Shown in pieces: positions 10,902-20,337 of a stretch of DNA of 64,000 nucleotides. The notes below the pieces were generated by a model. The model searched no databases. It was not told the DNA's origin and saw nothing but the letters and a program-made list of their open reading frames with translations. Positions within the stretch are counted from its first letter, which is position 1; each line of letters begins with the position of its first letter. The DNA lies in the NCBI RefSeq assembly GCF_030294945.1, contig NZ_AP018448.1, forward strand, positions 620,001 through 684,000. Direction: 5' to 3'. This DNA comes from Streptomyces graminofaciens. GTDB taxonomy: Bacteria > Actinomycetota > Actinomycetes > Streptomycetales > Streptomycetaceae. A program made the position numbers and the translations under genes.

Positions 10902-13900
10902 ATGGACGACAGGCAGGACAAACTCCTCGACTACCTCAAGTGGGTCACCGCCGATCTGCACCGGGCCCGCACTCGGATCGACGAACTGGAGTCGCGCGAG
11001 CGGGAGCCGATCGCGATCGTCGCGATGGCCTGCCGTTTCCCGGGAGGTGTCGCCTCACCCGAGGAGCTGTGGCAGCTCGTCGTCGACGGCGTCGACGCGG
11101 TCGGCGAGTTCCCGAAGGACCGCGGCTGGGACGTGGCGGGCGGGTACGACCCCGATCCAGAGCGGCCCGGCACCTTCTACAACCGGGGCGGCGGCTTCCT
11201 CTCTGACGCCAAGGGCTTCGACGCCGCGTTCTTCGGCATCTCACCGCGCGAGGCCCTGGCGATGGATCCACAGCACCGGCTGCTGCTGGAGTGCGGCTGG
11301 GAGGCGATCGAACGCGCGGGCGTCGACCCGCGTTCGCTGCGCGGCAGTGACACCGGGGTGTTCTGCGGGGTCATCACCAACGGGTGGGGGTCGCAGGCCG
11401 ACCCGTCCGTGCAGGGCACCGAGGGTTATCTGATGACCGGTACGACGACCAGCGTGGCGTCGGGCCGTCTGTCGTACGTCCTCGGTCTCGAAGGCCCGGC
11501 GATCAGCGTGGACACCGCCTGCTCGTCCTCTCTGGTCGCCATGCATCTCGCCGCGCAGGCGCTGCACCGGGGCGAGTGCTCACTGGCGCTGGCCGGAGGG
11601 GCGATGGTGCTGCCCGCCCTGGACTTCTTCGCCGAGTTCAGCAGGCAGCGCGGGCTGTCGCCGGACGGCCGCTGCAAGGCGTTCTCCGCCCAAGCCGACG
11701 GCATGGGTTTCGCGGAGGGCGCGGGTGTGATCCTCCTGGAGCGGCTCTCGGAGGCCCGGCGGCGCGGCCATCCGGTGCTGGCGGTGATCCGTGGCTCCGC
11801 GCTGAACCAGGACGGCGCCTCCAACGGGCTCACCGCGCCCAACGGCCTGGCCCAGCAGCGGGTGATCCGCCAGGCGTTGGCCGACGCCGGTCTCAAGGCC
11901 TCGGACGTCGACCTCGTCGAGGCGCACGGTACGGGGACGCCCCTGGGCGACCCCATCGAGGCGCGTGCACTGCTCGCCACGTACGGCCAGGACCGGGTCC
12001 CCAGGCGGCCGTTGAGGCTGGGCAGCGTGAAGTCGAACATCGGCCACGCCCAGGCGGCCGCGGGCATGGCCGGTGTCATCAAGACGGTGATGGCCCTGAG
12101 GCACGGCGTCATGCCACGCACCCTGCATGTGTCGGAGCCCACCCCCGAGGTGGACTGGTCGTCCGGGACGGTGGAACTTCTGGCGGAAGCGGTGCCCTGG
12201 CCGGAGACGGGCGGGCCACGGCGGGCGGCCGTGTCGGGGTTCGGGGTCAGCGGCACCAACGCGCACCTCGTCCTCGAACAGGCACCCGAGGAGCCCGCGG
12301 CCGGACAGGAGCCGGATACGGCACCCGAACGGGAGCCCGGCACGGGCTCCCCCACCCGGCCGCTCCCCCTCGTCCCGTGGCTGTTGTCCGCGCGTACCCC
12401 CCAGGCACTGCGCGAGCAGGCCCGGCAGCTGTTGTCCGTGGCGGAGCCCGACCGGCGGGACGTGCACGCGCACGACGTGGCGTACTCGCTGGCGACGGGA
12501 CGCACCGCCTTCGAGCAGCGGGCCGCCGTACTCGCCGACGGTGTCGACGGACTCGTCGACGGGCTGCGCGCACTGGCCGAGGACGGCCACGGCGCGGGAA
12601 CATTGCGCGGTACGGCGAGGGGCGGCGAGACGGCGTTCCTGTTCACCGGGCAGGGGGCTCAACGGCCGGGCATGGGACGGGAGTTGTATGACTCGTTCCC
12701 CGTCTTCGCGACGGAGTTCGACGCCGTGTGCGCGGAGTTCGACGGGATGCTGGCCGGGCCGCTACGGCCGGTGGTGTTCGACGGAGAGGGACTGGATCGC
12801 ACCGAGTGGACACAGCCCGCGCTGTTCGCCTTCGAGGTCGCTCTGTTCCGGCTGCTCGCCTCCTGGGGTGTCGTCCCGGACCAGCTGGCCGGGCACTCCA
12901 TCGGCGAGGTGACGGTGGCGCATGTGGCCGGGGTGCTGTCCCTGCCGGACGCATGCCGACTGGTCGCCGCGCGGGCGCGGCTGATGCAGGCGTTGCCCTC
13001 AGGGGCGATGTTCGCGGTACGGGCGGGCGAGGAGGTCGTACTGCCGCTGCTGGCGGGTCTGGAGAGTGAGGTGGCGCTTGCCGCCGTCAACGGCCCCGAG
13101 TCGGTTGTCGTCTCCGGGGCCGAAGAGCCCACGGCCGCGCTCGCCGGCACGCTGTCCGGCCTCGGTCACGAGGTGCGGCGGCTGAAGGTGAGCCATGCCT
13201 TCCACTCGCCGCTGATGGAACCGATGCTCGACGAGTTCGCGGCGGTCGTGCGCGGGCTGAGATTCACGGCGCCCACGGTGGCCACGGCGACCCCGGGTGA
13301 CGAACTCTCCTCGCCGGACCACTGGGTCGCGCAGGTGCGCCGCCCGGTGAGGTTCGCCGACCAGGTCCGTCTGCTGCACGGCCGGGGCGTCACACGGTTC
13401 GTCGAGGTCGGGCCGGACGGTGTGCTGACGGCGCTGGGCGAGACCTGCGTGGACGCCGGTTTCGTCGCCCTCCAGCGGCACGGCCGCCCGGAGGCCGAGG
13501 CCCTGCTCGAAGGGCTCACCCGCGCCCATGTGCTGGGCGCCGGTGTCGACTGGACCGGGGTGTTCGCGAACAGCGGCGCCCGGCGGACCGATCTTCCGAC
13601 CTACCCGTTCCAGCGTGAGCCGTACTGGCTCACGCCGGGGCGGCGGACCCACCCGGGCGAGCTGGGGTTCGTCCCGGTGGACCACCCGCTGCTGGACGCG
13701 AGCGCCGAGGTGCCCGGGACCGGAGTGCTGCTGACGTCCCGGCTGACCAGGCCGGTGGCCGACGGCACCGGGGCCCTGCTGGAACTGGCCCTCCTCGCGG
13801 CCGAGGAGTCCGGCTGCACCGAGGTCGGCGAACTCACCGTGGAGGCGCCGCTGTCGGTACCCGAACCCGGGGGCGTGCAGCTGCGGGTGACGGTACAGCC

Positions 13901-16900
13901 CACGGACACGGGCGGCGCAACCCTCGCCGTCCACTCCCGGCCCGCCGACGCCGAACCCGGCGCCGAGTGGACCCGCCACGCCGTCGGCACCCTCAGGACC
14001 ACGACCACCGACGCGGGTTTCGACTTCGGGGTGTGGCCGCCGAAGGGTGCGACAGCCCTGGAGACCGAGGGTGAGGACATCGCCGGGGCGTGGACGCTCG
14101 GTGAGGAGTGCTTCGTCGAGGTCGCCCTGCCCGAGGAGCGGTACGACGACCGCTACCGGCTGCACCCGTCCCTGCTCGGCACCGCCCTGCGCGTCCTCGA
14201 GTCCGAGAGCACGGCCGATGACGACGAGGTGCTGCCGCTGCGCTGGGCGGGGGTCCGGCTGTTCGCCGTCGGGGCCGGGCGGTTGCGGGTACGGCTGGTG
14301 CCCCAGGGACCTTCGCGGGTTTCGGTCCAAGCGGCCGACGCGACCGGGGCTCCCGTCGCCGCCGTCGACGAGGTCGTGCTGGCCCCGCACCGGCCCGCAC
14401 CGCCCGCAGCCCGGGTGCTGCCCCACCGGCTCCACTGGGTGGAGGTCGGCGTACCGGCCGCGTGTGAGGAGTGGGAGGCGACCGAGGTGTACGACGCCGA
14501 GGACGTCACCCGCCTCGCTCGCGCCGCCGCGGCACCTGCCCGACTGCTGCTGGACCTCACGGGAAGTGCGGTGTCGGCACCGTACGAGAGCAGCGCCGCC
14601 GCCGCGTCTGCGGTCGTGGCCGCCACGCACGCCCTGTCCACACGGACGCTGGCCGTGCTCCAGTCGTGGCTGAGCGAACCCGCTCTGGACGACACCGGGT
14701 TGGTGGTCCTGACCAGCGGAGCGGTGGCCGCCCTCCCGGACGACACCTTGTCCGACCCGGCCGCCGCCGCGGTGTCCGGTCTGCTGCACTCCGCCCAGTC
14801 GGAGAACCCGGGCCGCATCGTCGTCGTGGACGTGGACGCCGCTGCGGCTCAGGCGGCCCCCGGCACGACGAAGTCACTGCCCGTCGCACTCGCCTCCGGC
14901 GAACCCCGACTGGCCCTCCGACACGGTCGGTTCCACGCACCGCGCCTCATCCGCAGCCGCCCTGTCGCCAGGACCGAAGCCCCGCTCGACCCCGAAGGCA
15001 CCGTACTGATCACCGGGGGCACCGGCACGCTCGGCCGGCTGGTGGCGCGGCATCTCGTCGACCGGCACGGCATCCGCAATCTGCTGCTGGTCGGCCGGAG
15101 GGGGACGGACGCGCCGGGTGCGCGGGAGCTGCGGGACGAACTCGTCGCGCTGGGCGCCCGGGTGCGGGTGGAGGCGTGTGACGTGGCCGATCGCGCGGCC
15201 CTCGCCGCCCTGCTGAGCAGCGTCCCGGACGACGCGCCGTTGACCGCTGTCGTCCACACGGCGGGTGTGCTCGACGACGGTGTCGTGACCGCCCTGACGC
15301 CGGAGCGCATGGCGGCGGTGCTCGCCCCCAAGGCGGACGCCGCCTGGCATCTGCACGAGCTGACCTCGGGCCTCCGGCTCGACGCCTTCGTGCTGTTCTC
15401 CTCGCTGGGCGGGGCGCTGGGCGCGGCGGGGCAGGGCAACTACGCCGCCGCGAACTCGTTCCTCGACGCGCTCGCGCATCACCGCCGGGCCCGCGGGCTG
15501 CCGGCGACCACGATGGTGTGGGGCATGTGGGAGGGCGGTATGGCGGGCGGGCTGGACGAGACCGGTGCGCGGCGCATCGCGCGCGGCGGCGGGGCCCCGC
15601 TGACGCCCGAGGAGGGAATGGAGCTGTTCGACGTGTGTCTGCGCGGGGACGACCCGGCCCCGGTCACGGTCAAGTTGGAGCGGCAGGCTCTGCGCAGGCT
15701 CGCGGCGGACGGTGATCTGCCTCCGCTGTTCCGGGCTCTGGTCCCGGTCTGCCGCAGGGCCTCCCGCACGGCGGCGGCGGAACCGGACCTGGCCGCGCGG
15801 CTGGCCGCTCTCGCCCCCGACGAGGCCCAGCACACTCTCTTCGCCCTGGTCCGGGGCGAGGCGGCGACCGTGCTCGGCCATCCCGACCCGACGCGGCTCG
15901 ACCCCGGGCAGCCGTTCACGGAGCTGGGGTTCGACTCGCTCACCGCCGTGGAGCTGCGCAACCGGCTGGTCGCGGCGACGGGCCTGCGTCTACCGCCCAC
16001 TCTGGTGTTCGATCAAGGGGATCTCGCCGGGCTGGTGGAATTCCTGCGCCCCGTGCTCCTCGGCGACACGGAGGACGCGGCGGCCGAGGTGGCAGAGGCG
16101 GCCCAGGTGGACTTCGCGGCGGAGGTGTGGCTCGCCCCCGACATCGTGCCCGTCCCTGCCAGCGCGCCCGCCGCCGATGCGCCCCCGGTCGCCGCCGAAC
16201 CCGGCGAGATCTTCCTGACCGGCGCGACGGGGTTCGTCGGTGCCTTCCTGCTCCGGGACCTGCTGCGGTCGACGGACGCGACGGTGCACTGTCTGGTCCG
16301 TGCCGAGGACGAGACGGCGGCCCGGCGGCGCCTGCGTGCCGCGCTGGCCTGGTTCCGGCTCGACGACGAGGTGGACCAGGGGCGGGTCGCCGTCGTCGTG
16401 GGCGACCTCACCCGTCCTCTGCTCGGGCTGGAGCCGGAGCGGTTCGGGGCGCTGGCCCGTACGGTCGACGTGATCTACCACGCGGCGGCCGACGTCAGCT
16501 GGCTGCAGCCGTACCCGGCGTTGAAGGCCGCCAATGTCACCGGCACGCAGGAGGTGCTGCGGCTGGCCGCGCTGCACCGTACGGTGCCGGTGCACCATGT
16601 CTCGACGGCCGGTGTCTTCAGCCGGGCCGCGGTGGACGGGCGCAGGCCCCGGCCCGAGGAGCCGGGCGGCCCGGCAGCCGTGCTGGCGAACGGGTATCCG
16701 CAGAGCAAGTTCGTGGCGGAGCGGATCATCGACATCGCCCGGGATCGAGGGCTGTCGGTAACGGTCTATCGGGCCGACACGGTGTGCGGCGACCAGCGTG
16801 GCGGTGCCTGCCAGACCCAGGACTTCGTGTGGCTGAGCCTCAAGGGCTGTCTGCAGGCCGGGGGGTTGCCCGCCGATGCCGACGCGCTGTTCGGGATGGT

Positions 16901-17294
16901 CCCGGTGGACTACGTCAGTGGCGCGATCGTCGCGCTCTCGCGGAGCGAGGAGGCGGCCGGTCGTACCTTCCATCTCCAGAACCGGCGGCCGGTGGCGTTC
17001 CGAGAGCTGGTGGAACGGCTGCGGGCAGCCGGCCATGTGCTGGCGGACGTGGAGTGGCCGGACTTCGAGGCGGCAGTCCGGGCCGACCGGGACAACGTCC
17101 TCTTCCCGTTGATCGACATCTTCGGCATCCTGATGCGGCTCGGCGACGCGACGTACCTCCCCCTCGACCTCGATGACACGGAGCGGGCGCTCACCGGGTC
17201 CGGTGTCACCTGCCCCGTGATCGACGCGGAACTCGTCGACCGGTACGCGGAGTTCTTCACCGACTCAGGCTATTTCCCGCCTCGGTCGCGGTGA
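10902..17294 (+). CDS. Type I PKS module KS-AT-DH0-KR-ACP-TD with thioester reductase release
   Basis: A 2130-residue PKS with reductive release. The ATG at 10902 follows AAGGAG and opens a coiled-coil docking region; the frame stays open further upstream without PKS similarity. The KS is intact (Cys about 207). The AT is intact with GHSIGE (Ser about 666) and HAFH (about 763-766), the malonyl-CoA signature. The DH is a relic: the HxxxGxxxxP stretch is deleted and the Asp of the second motif is Gly (HPSLLGTAL). The KR is intact, with TGGTGTLG, an LDD motif of the B type and QGNYAAAN (Tyr about 1514). The ACP serine is near 1679. From about 1770 to the end lies an NAD(P)-binding thioester reductase domain, TGATGFVG and a YPQSK catalytic pair (about 1931), which releases the chain as an aldehyde or alcohol. 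It is followed by a strong terminator at 17299-17350. Probably the last elongation and release module. Confidence 0.94.
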   Translation: MDDRQDKLLDYLKWVTADLHRARTRIDELESREREPIAIVAMACRFPGGVASPEELWQLVVDGVDAVGEFPKDRGWDVAGGYDPDPERPGTFYNRGGGFLSDAKGFDAAFFGISPREALAMDPQHRLLLECGWEAIERAGVDPRSLRGSDTGVFCGVITNGWGSQADPSVQGTEGYLMTGTTTSVASGRLSYVLGLEGPAISVDTACSSSLVAMHLAAQALHRGECSLALAGGAMVLPALDFFAEFSRQRGLSPDGRCKAFSAQADGMGFAEGAGVILLERLSEARRRGHPVLAVIRGSALNQDGASNGLTAPNGLAQQRVIRQALADAGLKASDVDLVEAHGTGTPLGDPIEARALLATYGQDRVPRRPLRLGSVKSNIGHAQAAAGMAGVIKTVMALRHGVMPRTLHVSEPTPEVDWSSGTVELLAEAVPWPETGGPRRAAVSGFGVSGTNAHLVLEQAPEEPAAGQEPDTAPEREPGTGSPTRPLPLVPWLLSARTPQALREQARQLLSVAEPDRRDVHAHDVAYSLATGRTAFEQRAAVLADGVDGLVDGLRALAEDGHGAGTLRGTARGGETAFLFTGQGAQRPGMGRELYDSFPVFATEFDAVCAEFDGMLAGPLRPVVFDGEGLDRTEWTQPALFAFEVALFRLLASWGVVPDQLAGHSIGEVTVAHVAGVLSLPDACRLVAARARLMQALPSGAMFAVRAGEEVVLPLLAGLESEVALAAVNGPESVVVSGAEEPTAALAGTLSGLGHEVRRLKVSHAFHSPLMEPMLDEFAAVVRGLRFTAPTVATATPGDELSSPDHWVAQVRRPVRFADQVRLLHGRGVTRFVEVGPDGVLTALGETCVDAGFVALQRHGRPEAEALLEGLTRAHVLGAGVDWTGVFANSGARRTDLPTYPFQREPYWLTPGRRTHPGELGFVPVDHPLLDASAEVPGTGVLLTSRLTRPVADGTGALLELALLAAEESGCTEVGELTVEAPLSVPEPGGVQLRVTVQPTDTGGATLAVHSRPADAEPGAEWTRHAVGTLRTTTTDAGFDFGVWPPKGATALETEGEDIAGAWTLGEECFVEVALPEERYDDRYRLHPSLLGTALRVLESESTADDDEVLPLRWAGVRLFAVGAGRLRVRLVPQGPSRVSVQAADATGAPVAAVDEVVLAPHRPAPPAARVLPHRLHWVEVGVPAACEEWEATEVYDAEDVTRLARAAAAPARLLLDLTGSAVSAPYESSAAAASAVVAATHALSTRTLAVLQSWLSEPALDDTGLVVLTSGAVAALPDDTLSDPAAAAVSGLLHSAQSENPGRIVVVDVDAAAAQAAPGTTKSLPVALASGEPRLALRHGRFHAPRLIRSRPVARTEAPLDPEGTVLITGGTGTLGRLVARHLVDRHGIRNLLLVGRRGTDAPGARELRDELVALGARVRVEACDVADRAALAALLSSVPDDAPLTAVVHTAGVLDDGVVTALTPERMAAVLAPKADAAWHLHELTSGLRLDAFVLFSSLGGALGAAGQGNYAAANSFLDALAHHRRARGLPATTMVWGMWEGGMAGGLDETGARRIARGGGAPLTPEEGMELFDVCLRGDDPAPVTVKLERQALRRLAADGDLPPLFRALVPVCRRASRTAAAEPDLAARLAALAPDEAQHTLFALVRGEAATVLGHPDPTRLDPGQPFTELGFDSLTAVELRNRLVAATGLRLPPTLVFDQGDLAGLVEFLRPVLLGDTEDAAAEVAEAAQVDFAAEVWLAPDIVPVPASAPAADAPPVAAEPGEIFLTGATGFVGAFLLRDLLRSTDATVHCLVRAEDETAARRRLRAALAWFRLDDEVDQGRVAVVVGDLTRPLLGLEPERFGALARTVDVIYHAAADVSWLQPYPALKAANVTGTQEVLRLAALHRTVPVHHVSTAGVFSRAAVDGRRPRPEEPGGPAAVLANGYPQSKFVAERIIDIARDRGLSVTVYRADTVCGDQRGGACQTQDFVWLSLKGCLQAGGLPADADALFGMVPVDYVSGAIVALSRSEEAAGRTFHLQNRRPVAFRELVERLRAAGHVLADVEWPDFEAAVRADRDNVLFPLIDIFGILMRLGDATYLPLDLDDTERALTGSGVTCPVIDAELVDRYAEFFTDSGYFPPRSR

Positions 17295-17298
17295 GGGA

Positions 17299-17350
17299 CG
17301 GCATGGTGGAGCCCACTGCCTCGTACGAGGCAGTGGGCTCCACCATGCCG
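17299..17350. terminator. Perfect 52-base palindrome, bidirectional terminator
   Basis: Two 26-base arms are exactly complementary with no unpaired loop required (centre TCGTACGA). It lies between the convergent ends of the thioester-reductase PKS and the PucR-like regulator, where a bidirectional factor-independent terminator is expected. Confidence 0.85.
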
Positions 17351-17361
17351 AAGTGCGGGAG

Positions 17362-18693
17362 TCACGCGGTCCAGCGGCGTGTCGCGGGTGTCGGTGGGGT
17401 GTCCCGGTCGGTGTGGGCCAGGACGGTCGGCCCGAGTTTGCGGGCCAGATAGAGCGCGCTGTGCAGGCGGAGCCGGTCCTCGCCCAGTTCGCGCAGGGAC
17501 TGGCCGAGGAGTTGTTCGGCCTTCTTGACGCGGTACAGGACGGTGTTCTTGGCGACGTAGAGGAGTTCGGCCGTCGCGGCCACGCTGCGTTCCTGTTCCA
17601 GGTAGCAGAGCACCGTCTCCCGCAGCGCGGCCGTGGGCTTGTCGGCGGCAGCGAGCGGGCCGAGTTCACGGACGACGAAGTCCGCCGCCGCTCCCATGTC
17701 GTTGCCGAGCAGCAGGAGGAGTTCCAGCGCGCCGTAGTCGCGGACGCCGACGGGCCGGTTCTCGCCGACCGTTTCGAGGCGTTCGGAGGCGACGGCCTGG
17801 AGGTGGGACTGGCGGAAGCCGGCGATGCCGTCGCCGGGCAGTCCGGAGGCGACGCGGATGTGGGCGGGTGTCTCCGGCAGTTCCTCGATGCGCCGGAGCG
17901 CGGTGGGCCGGGCGGTGCTGCGGCCTCCCCAGGCCCACAGCCGACCTGAGCCGACGGGCAGCAGGAGGGTGGAGGAGCAGCCCGCGGCCTCCAGCAGACG
18001 CAGGGCCGTGCTCTTCAGTTCGCCGGCGCGGTCGGGCATGTGCTCGTCGCAGGCGACGATGAGGGCGATGTGGTGCAGGGTCAGGTCGTAGCCGAGGCGC
18101 TGTGCGGTGTTGCCCAGGTCGACGGGGCGGCCGTCGAGGATCGCGTTGACCAGGGTGACCCGGCCCCGGGCGAAACCGGCGAGCCAGCGGGAGCGGCGTG
18201 CGGCGAAGTCGTCGCCGACGAACAGGGCCAGTTGCTCCATGCCGTCGAAGAGCTCTCCCGAGAGTCGCTGCATCGCCGCCGGGCGCTCGGCCACAGGGAG
18301 GGCGGCGGAACAGAAGCCGAACAGTTCCTGGATGAGCTCGGCGTGGATGACGCGTACACAGCGCAGCAGCGGGTCGGCGTTCATACCGGCTTCCACGCTG
18401 CTGCGGATCGTGTGGCCCATGTCGTCCTTGAGGGCGTTCGGCAGGGAACGCACCCCGCCCATCCGGAGCAGTGCCCACAGGGAGACTGCCTGGAACAACC
18501 GGTCTTCGAAGAGCGAGCCCGGTCTGGCGAGATCATTTTTCCCACCGATCCGCTCGGCCAGAACCCGGCTCTTCTCCAGGGCCCAGCCGACGGCCGCGGG
18601 GCCGACCGTGGAAATGGCCTGCTCCAACAACTCCTCGCCGACCGCAGATTGACCGATTATTTCCTCATCAACGGGTTCGAGTAGCTCTATCAA
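17362..18693 (-). CDS. PucR/CdaR-family transcriptional regulator
   Basis: A 443-residue regulator with the PucR-type C-terminal helix-turn-helix: about residues 365-425 include ETVLCYLEQERSVAATAELLYVAKNTVLYRVKKAEQLLG, shown here only by its start ETVLCYLEQE and its end YRVKKAEQLLG. The middle resembles the GGDEF-like linker of the family and the N-terminus has no clear sensor domain. The frame starts with TTG at 18693, with a GGGTGGA stretch about nine bases upstream. No ATG or GTG lies between it and the upstream stop, so TTG is the best start. It converges on the reductase PKS across the palindromic terminator and is divergent from the discrete AT gene. It is probably a cluster-situated regulator; its ligand is unknown. 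Confidence 0.82.
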   Translation of the reverse strand: MIELLEPVDEEIIGQSAVGEELLEQAISTVGPAAVGWALEKSRVLAERIGGKNDLARPGSLFEDRLFQAVSLWALLRMGGVRSLPNALKDDMGHTIRSSVEAGMNADPLLRCVRVIHAELIQELFGFCSAALPVAERPAAMQRLSGELFDGMEQLALFVGDDFAARRSRWLAGFARGRVTLVNAILDGRPVDLGNTAQRLGYDLTLHHIALIVACDEHMPDRAGELKSTALRLLEAAGCSSTLLLPVGSGRLWAWGGRSTARPTALRRIEELPETPAHIRVASGLPGDGIAGFRQSHLQAVASERLETVGENRPVGVRDYGALELLLLLGNDMGAAADFVVRELGPLAAADKPTAALRETVLCYLEQERSVAATAELLYVAKNTVLYRVKKAEQLLGQSLRELGEDRLRLHSALYLARKLGPTVLAHTDRDTPPTPATRRWTA

Positions 18694-18894
18694 ATTGCAC
18701 GTCCACCCAGAGGTTCTATTTGACCCTTATGACAATGCAGCGATTCCGACGCTAGCACTCGTCGATCGAAGGCCGGGGAATCGTCGGTAATCACGCGGTA
18801 CAACGGCCTCTCGTACCGCAATTACCCTTTCGTGAGCGGCGGGTTGCGTCATGCCGCATAGGCTTCGGCAGAACTTCGACGAAACGGAGTCCTC

Positions 18895-20337
18895 GTGGGC
18901 CATGAGGATGGGAGCCGGGACCCCGCCGCAGTACCGGTGGCCTGGGTGCTGTCGGCGAGAACGAGTGACGGACTGCGGTCCCGCGCGGCCAGGTTGAGCA
19001 GGCAGGCGCGGGCGGACACCACGACGGCGGTGACGGAGATCGGCGCGCGGCTCGTCGCCGGCGGTACGGCCTTCGGGGAGCGTGCCGTCGTCGTGGACGA
19101 CACCCGGGAGGGACTGTTGGCGGGGCTGGACGCGCTCGCCGAAGGCAGGGACGCGCCCCAACTCCTCACCGGGGCGGGCGGGACGGGCCGCCGGGTGGTG
19201 TTCGTCTTCCCCGGCCAGGGCACCGAGTGGCCCGGAATGGCTTCGGAACTGCTGCGTACGGCACCGGTGTTCGCCGCCTCCGTCCGCGCCTGCGAGCGAG
19301 CGTTGGCCCCGTACGTCGACTGGTCGCTGGAGGAGGTGTTGACCGGTGCCGACGGCGCCCCACCACTGGACCGGGTCGACGTCGTCCAGCCGGCGCTGTT
19401 CGCGACGATGGTGTCGCTGGCGGCTCTGTGGCGTTCGTTCGGGGTCGTCCCGGACGCTGTGGTCGGCCATTCCCAGGGTGAGATCGCGGCCGCGTACGTG
19501 GCGGGGGCGCTGTCGCTGGACGACGCGGCACGGCTCGTCGCCCTGCGCAGCCGGGCCCTGCACGCGATCCGCAGCAAGGGCGGCATGGTGACCGTACTGG
19601 CGCCGGACGCGCAGGTGCGGGCGATGCTGGCGGGTCGGGAGGGGCGGCTGTGGGTGGCCGCGGTCAACGGCCCGGCCGCGCTGACCGTCTCCGGGGATCT
19701 GGACGCCCTCAGCGAGTTCGAGGCGGAGCTGTCGGCTGCGCGCATGCTGCGCTGGCGGTTGCCCGGAGTGGACTTCGCGGCCCACTCCGGCCACGTGGAG
19801 GCGATCCGGGACGAGGTGCTGCGGCTGTCGGAGTCGGTCCGCCCCCATGACCCGGAGTCGGTCCGCCCCCACGACTCGGAATCGGTCCACCCCCATGACC
19901 CGGAGTCGGTCAGGCCCCACGACTCGGAATCGGTCAGGCCCCGTGGCACGGGCATCGCCTTCTACTCCAGCGTCACCGCCGGACGGGTCGAGGCGTCAGC
20001 GCTCGGCGGGGACTACTGGTACCGCAACCTCCGGGAGCCGGTCCGCTTCCAGGAGACCGCCGAGGCCCTCATCGGCGACGGCCACGACATCTTCGTCGAG
20101 TGCGGCCCGCAGCCGGTGCTCACCGTCGGGCTCCAGGAGATCGCCGAACGGGCCAGGGCCCGGGCCGAGTTCCTCGCCGGCCTGCGCCGTGACGAGGGCG
20201 GCATGCGGCGCTTCGTCGGCGCGCTCGGCGAGGCCTATGTGCACGGGCTGCCGGTGGACTGGCGGCTCCTCCACCCGGACGCGGGGCAGGGAACGACAGT
20301 CAGGGACGGATACGCCGTGTCGGCCCCGGGGTCGTAG
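18895..20337 (+). CDS. Discrete acyltransferase (trans-acting AT)
   Basis: A 480-residue stand-alone PKS acyltransferase. An N-terminal KS-AT linker-like segment (VAWVLSARTSDGLRSRAARL) is followed by FPGQGTEWPGM, GHSQGEIAAAY (nucleophilic Ser) and DFAAHSGHVEAI, then WYRNLREPVRF and VECGPQPVL. The substrate motif reads FAAH, neither HAFH (malonyl) nor YASH (methylmalonyl), so an unusual extender is plausible. Between DFAAHSGHVE and FYSSVTAG lies an octapeptide repeat that lengthens a loop. No KS or ACP is attached. The first codon, GTG at 18895, lies a few bases behind a CGGAG stretch. It neighbours the methoxymalonyl-ACP genes and a PKS with a dead AT, so I infer that it loads methoxymalonyl (or malonyl) on that module. 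Its last 103 bases overlap the convergent SARP regulator. Confidence 0.88.
   Translation: MGHEDGSRDPAAVPVAWVLSARTSDGLRSRAARLSRQARADTTTAVTEIGARLVAGGTAFGERAVVVDDTREGLLAGLDALAEGRDAPQLLTGAGGTGRRVVFVFPGQGTEWPGMASELLRTAPVFAASVRACERALAPYVDWSLEEVLTGADGAPPLDRVDVVQPALFATMVSLAALWRSFGVVPDAVVGHSQGEIAAAYVAGALSLDDAARLVALRSRALHAIRSKGGMVTVLAPDAQVRAMLAGREGRLWVAAVNGPAALTVSGDLDALSEFEAELSAARMLRWRLPGVDFAAHSGHVEAIRDEVLRLSESVRPHDPESVRPHDSESVHPHDPESVRPHDSESVRPRGTGIAFYSSVTAGRVEASALGGDYWYRNLREPVRFQETAEALIGDGHDIFVECGPQPVLTVGLQEIAERARARAEFLAGLRRDEGGMRRFVGALGEAYVHGLPVDWRLLHPDAGQGTTVRDGYAVSAPGS
19831..19945 (+). repeat. 24-base tandem repeat inside the discrete AT gene
   Basis: About 4.8 copies of a 24-base unit encode an imperfect octapeptide of the form ESVRPHDP/S (variants ESVHPHDP and ESVRPRG). 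Unit length is a multiple of three, so the frame is kept. In ordinary ATs this loop is short. Confidence 0.9.
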
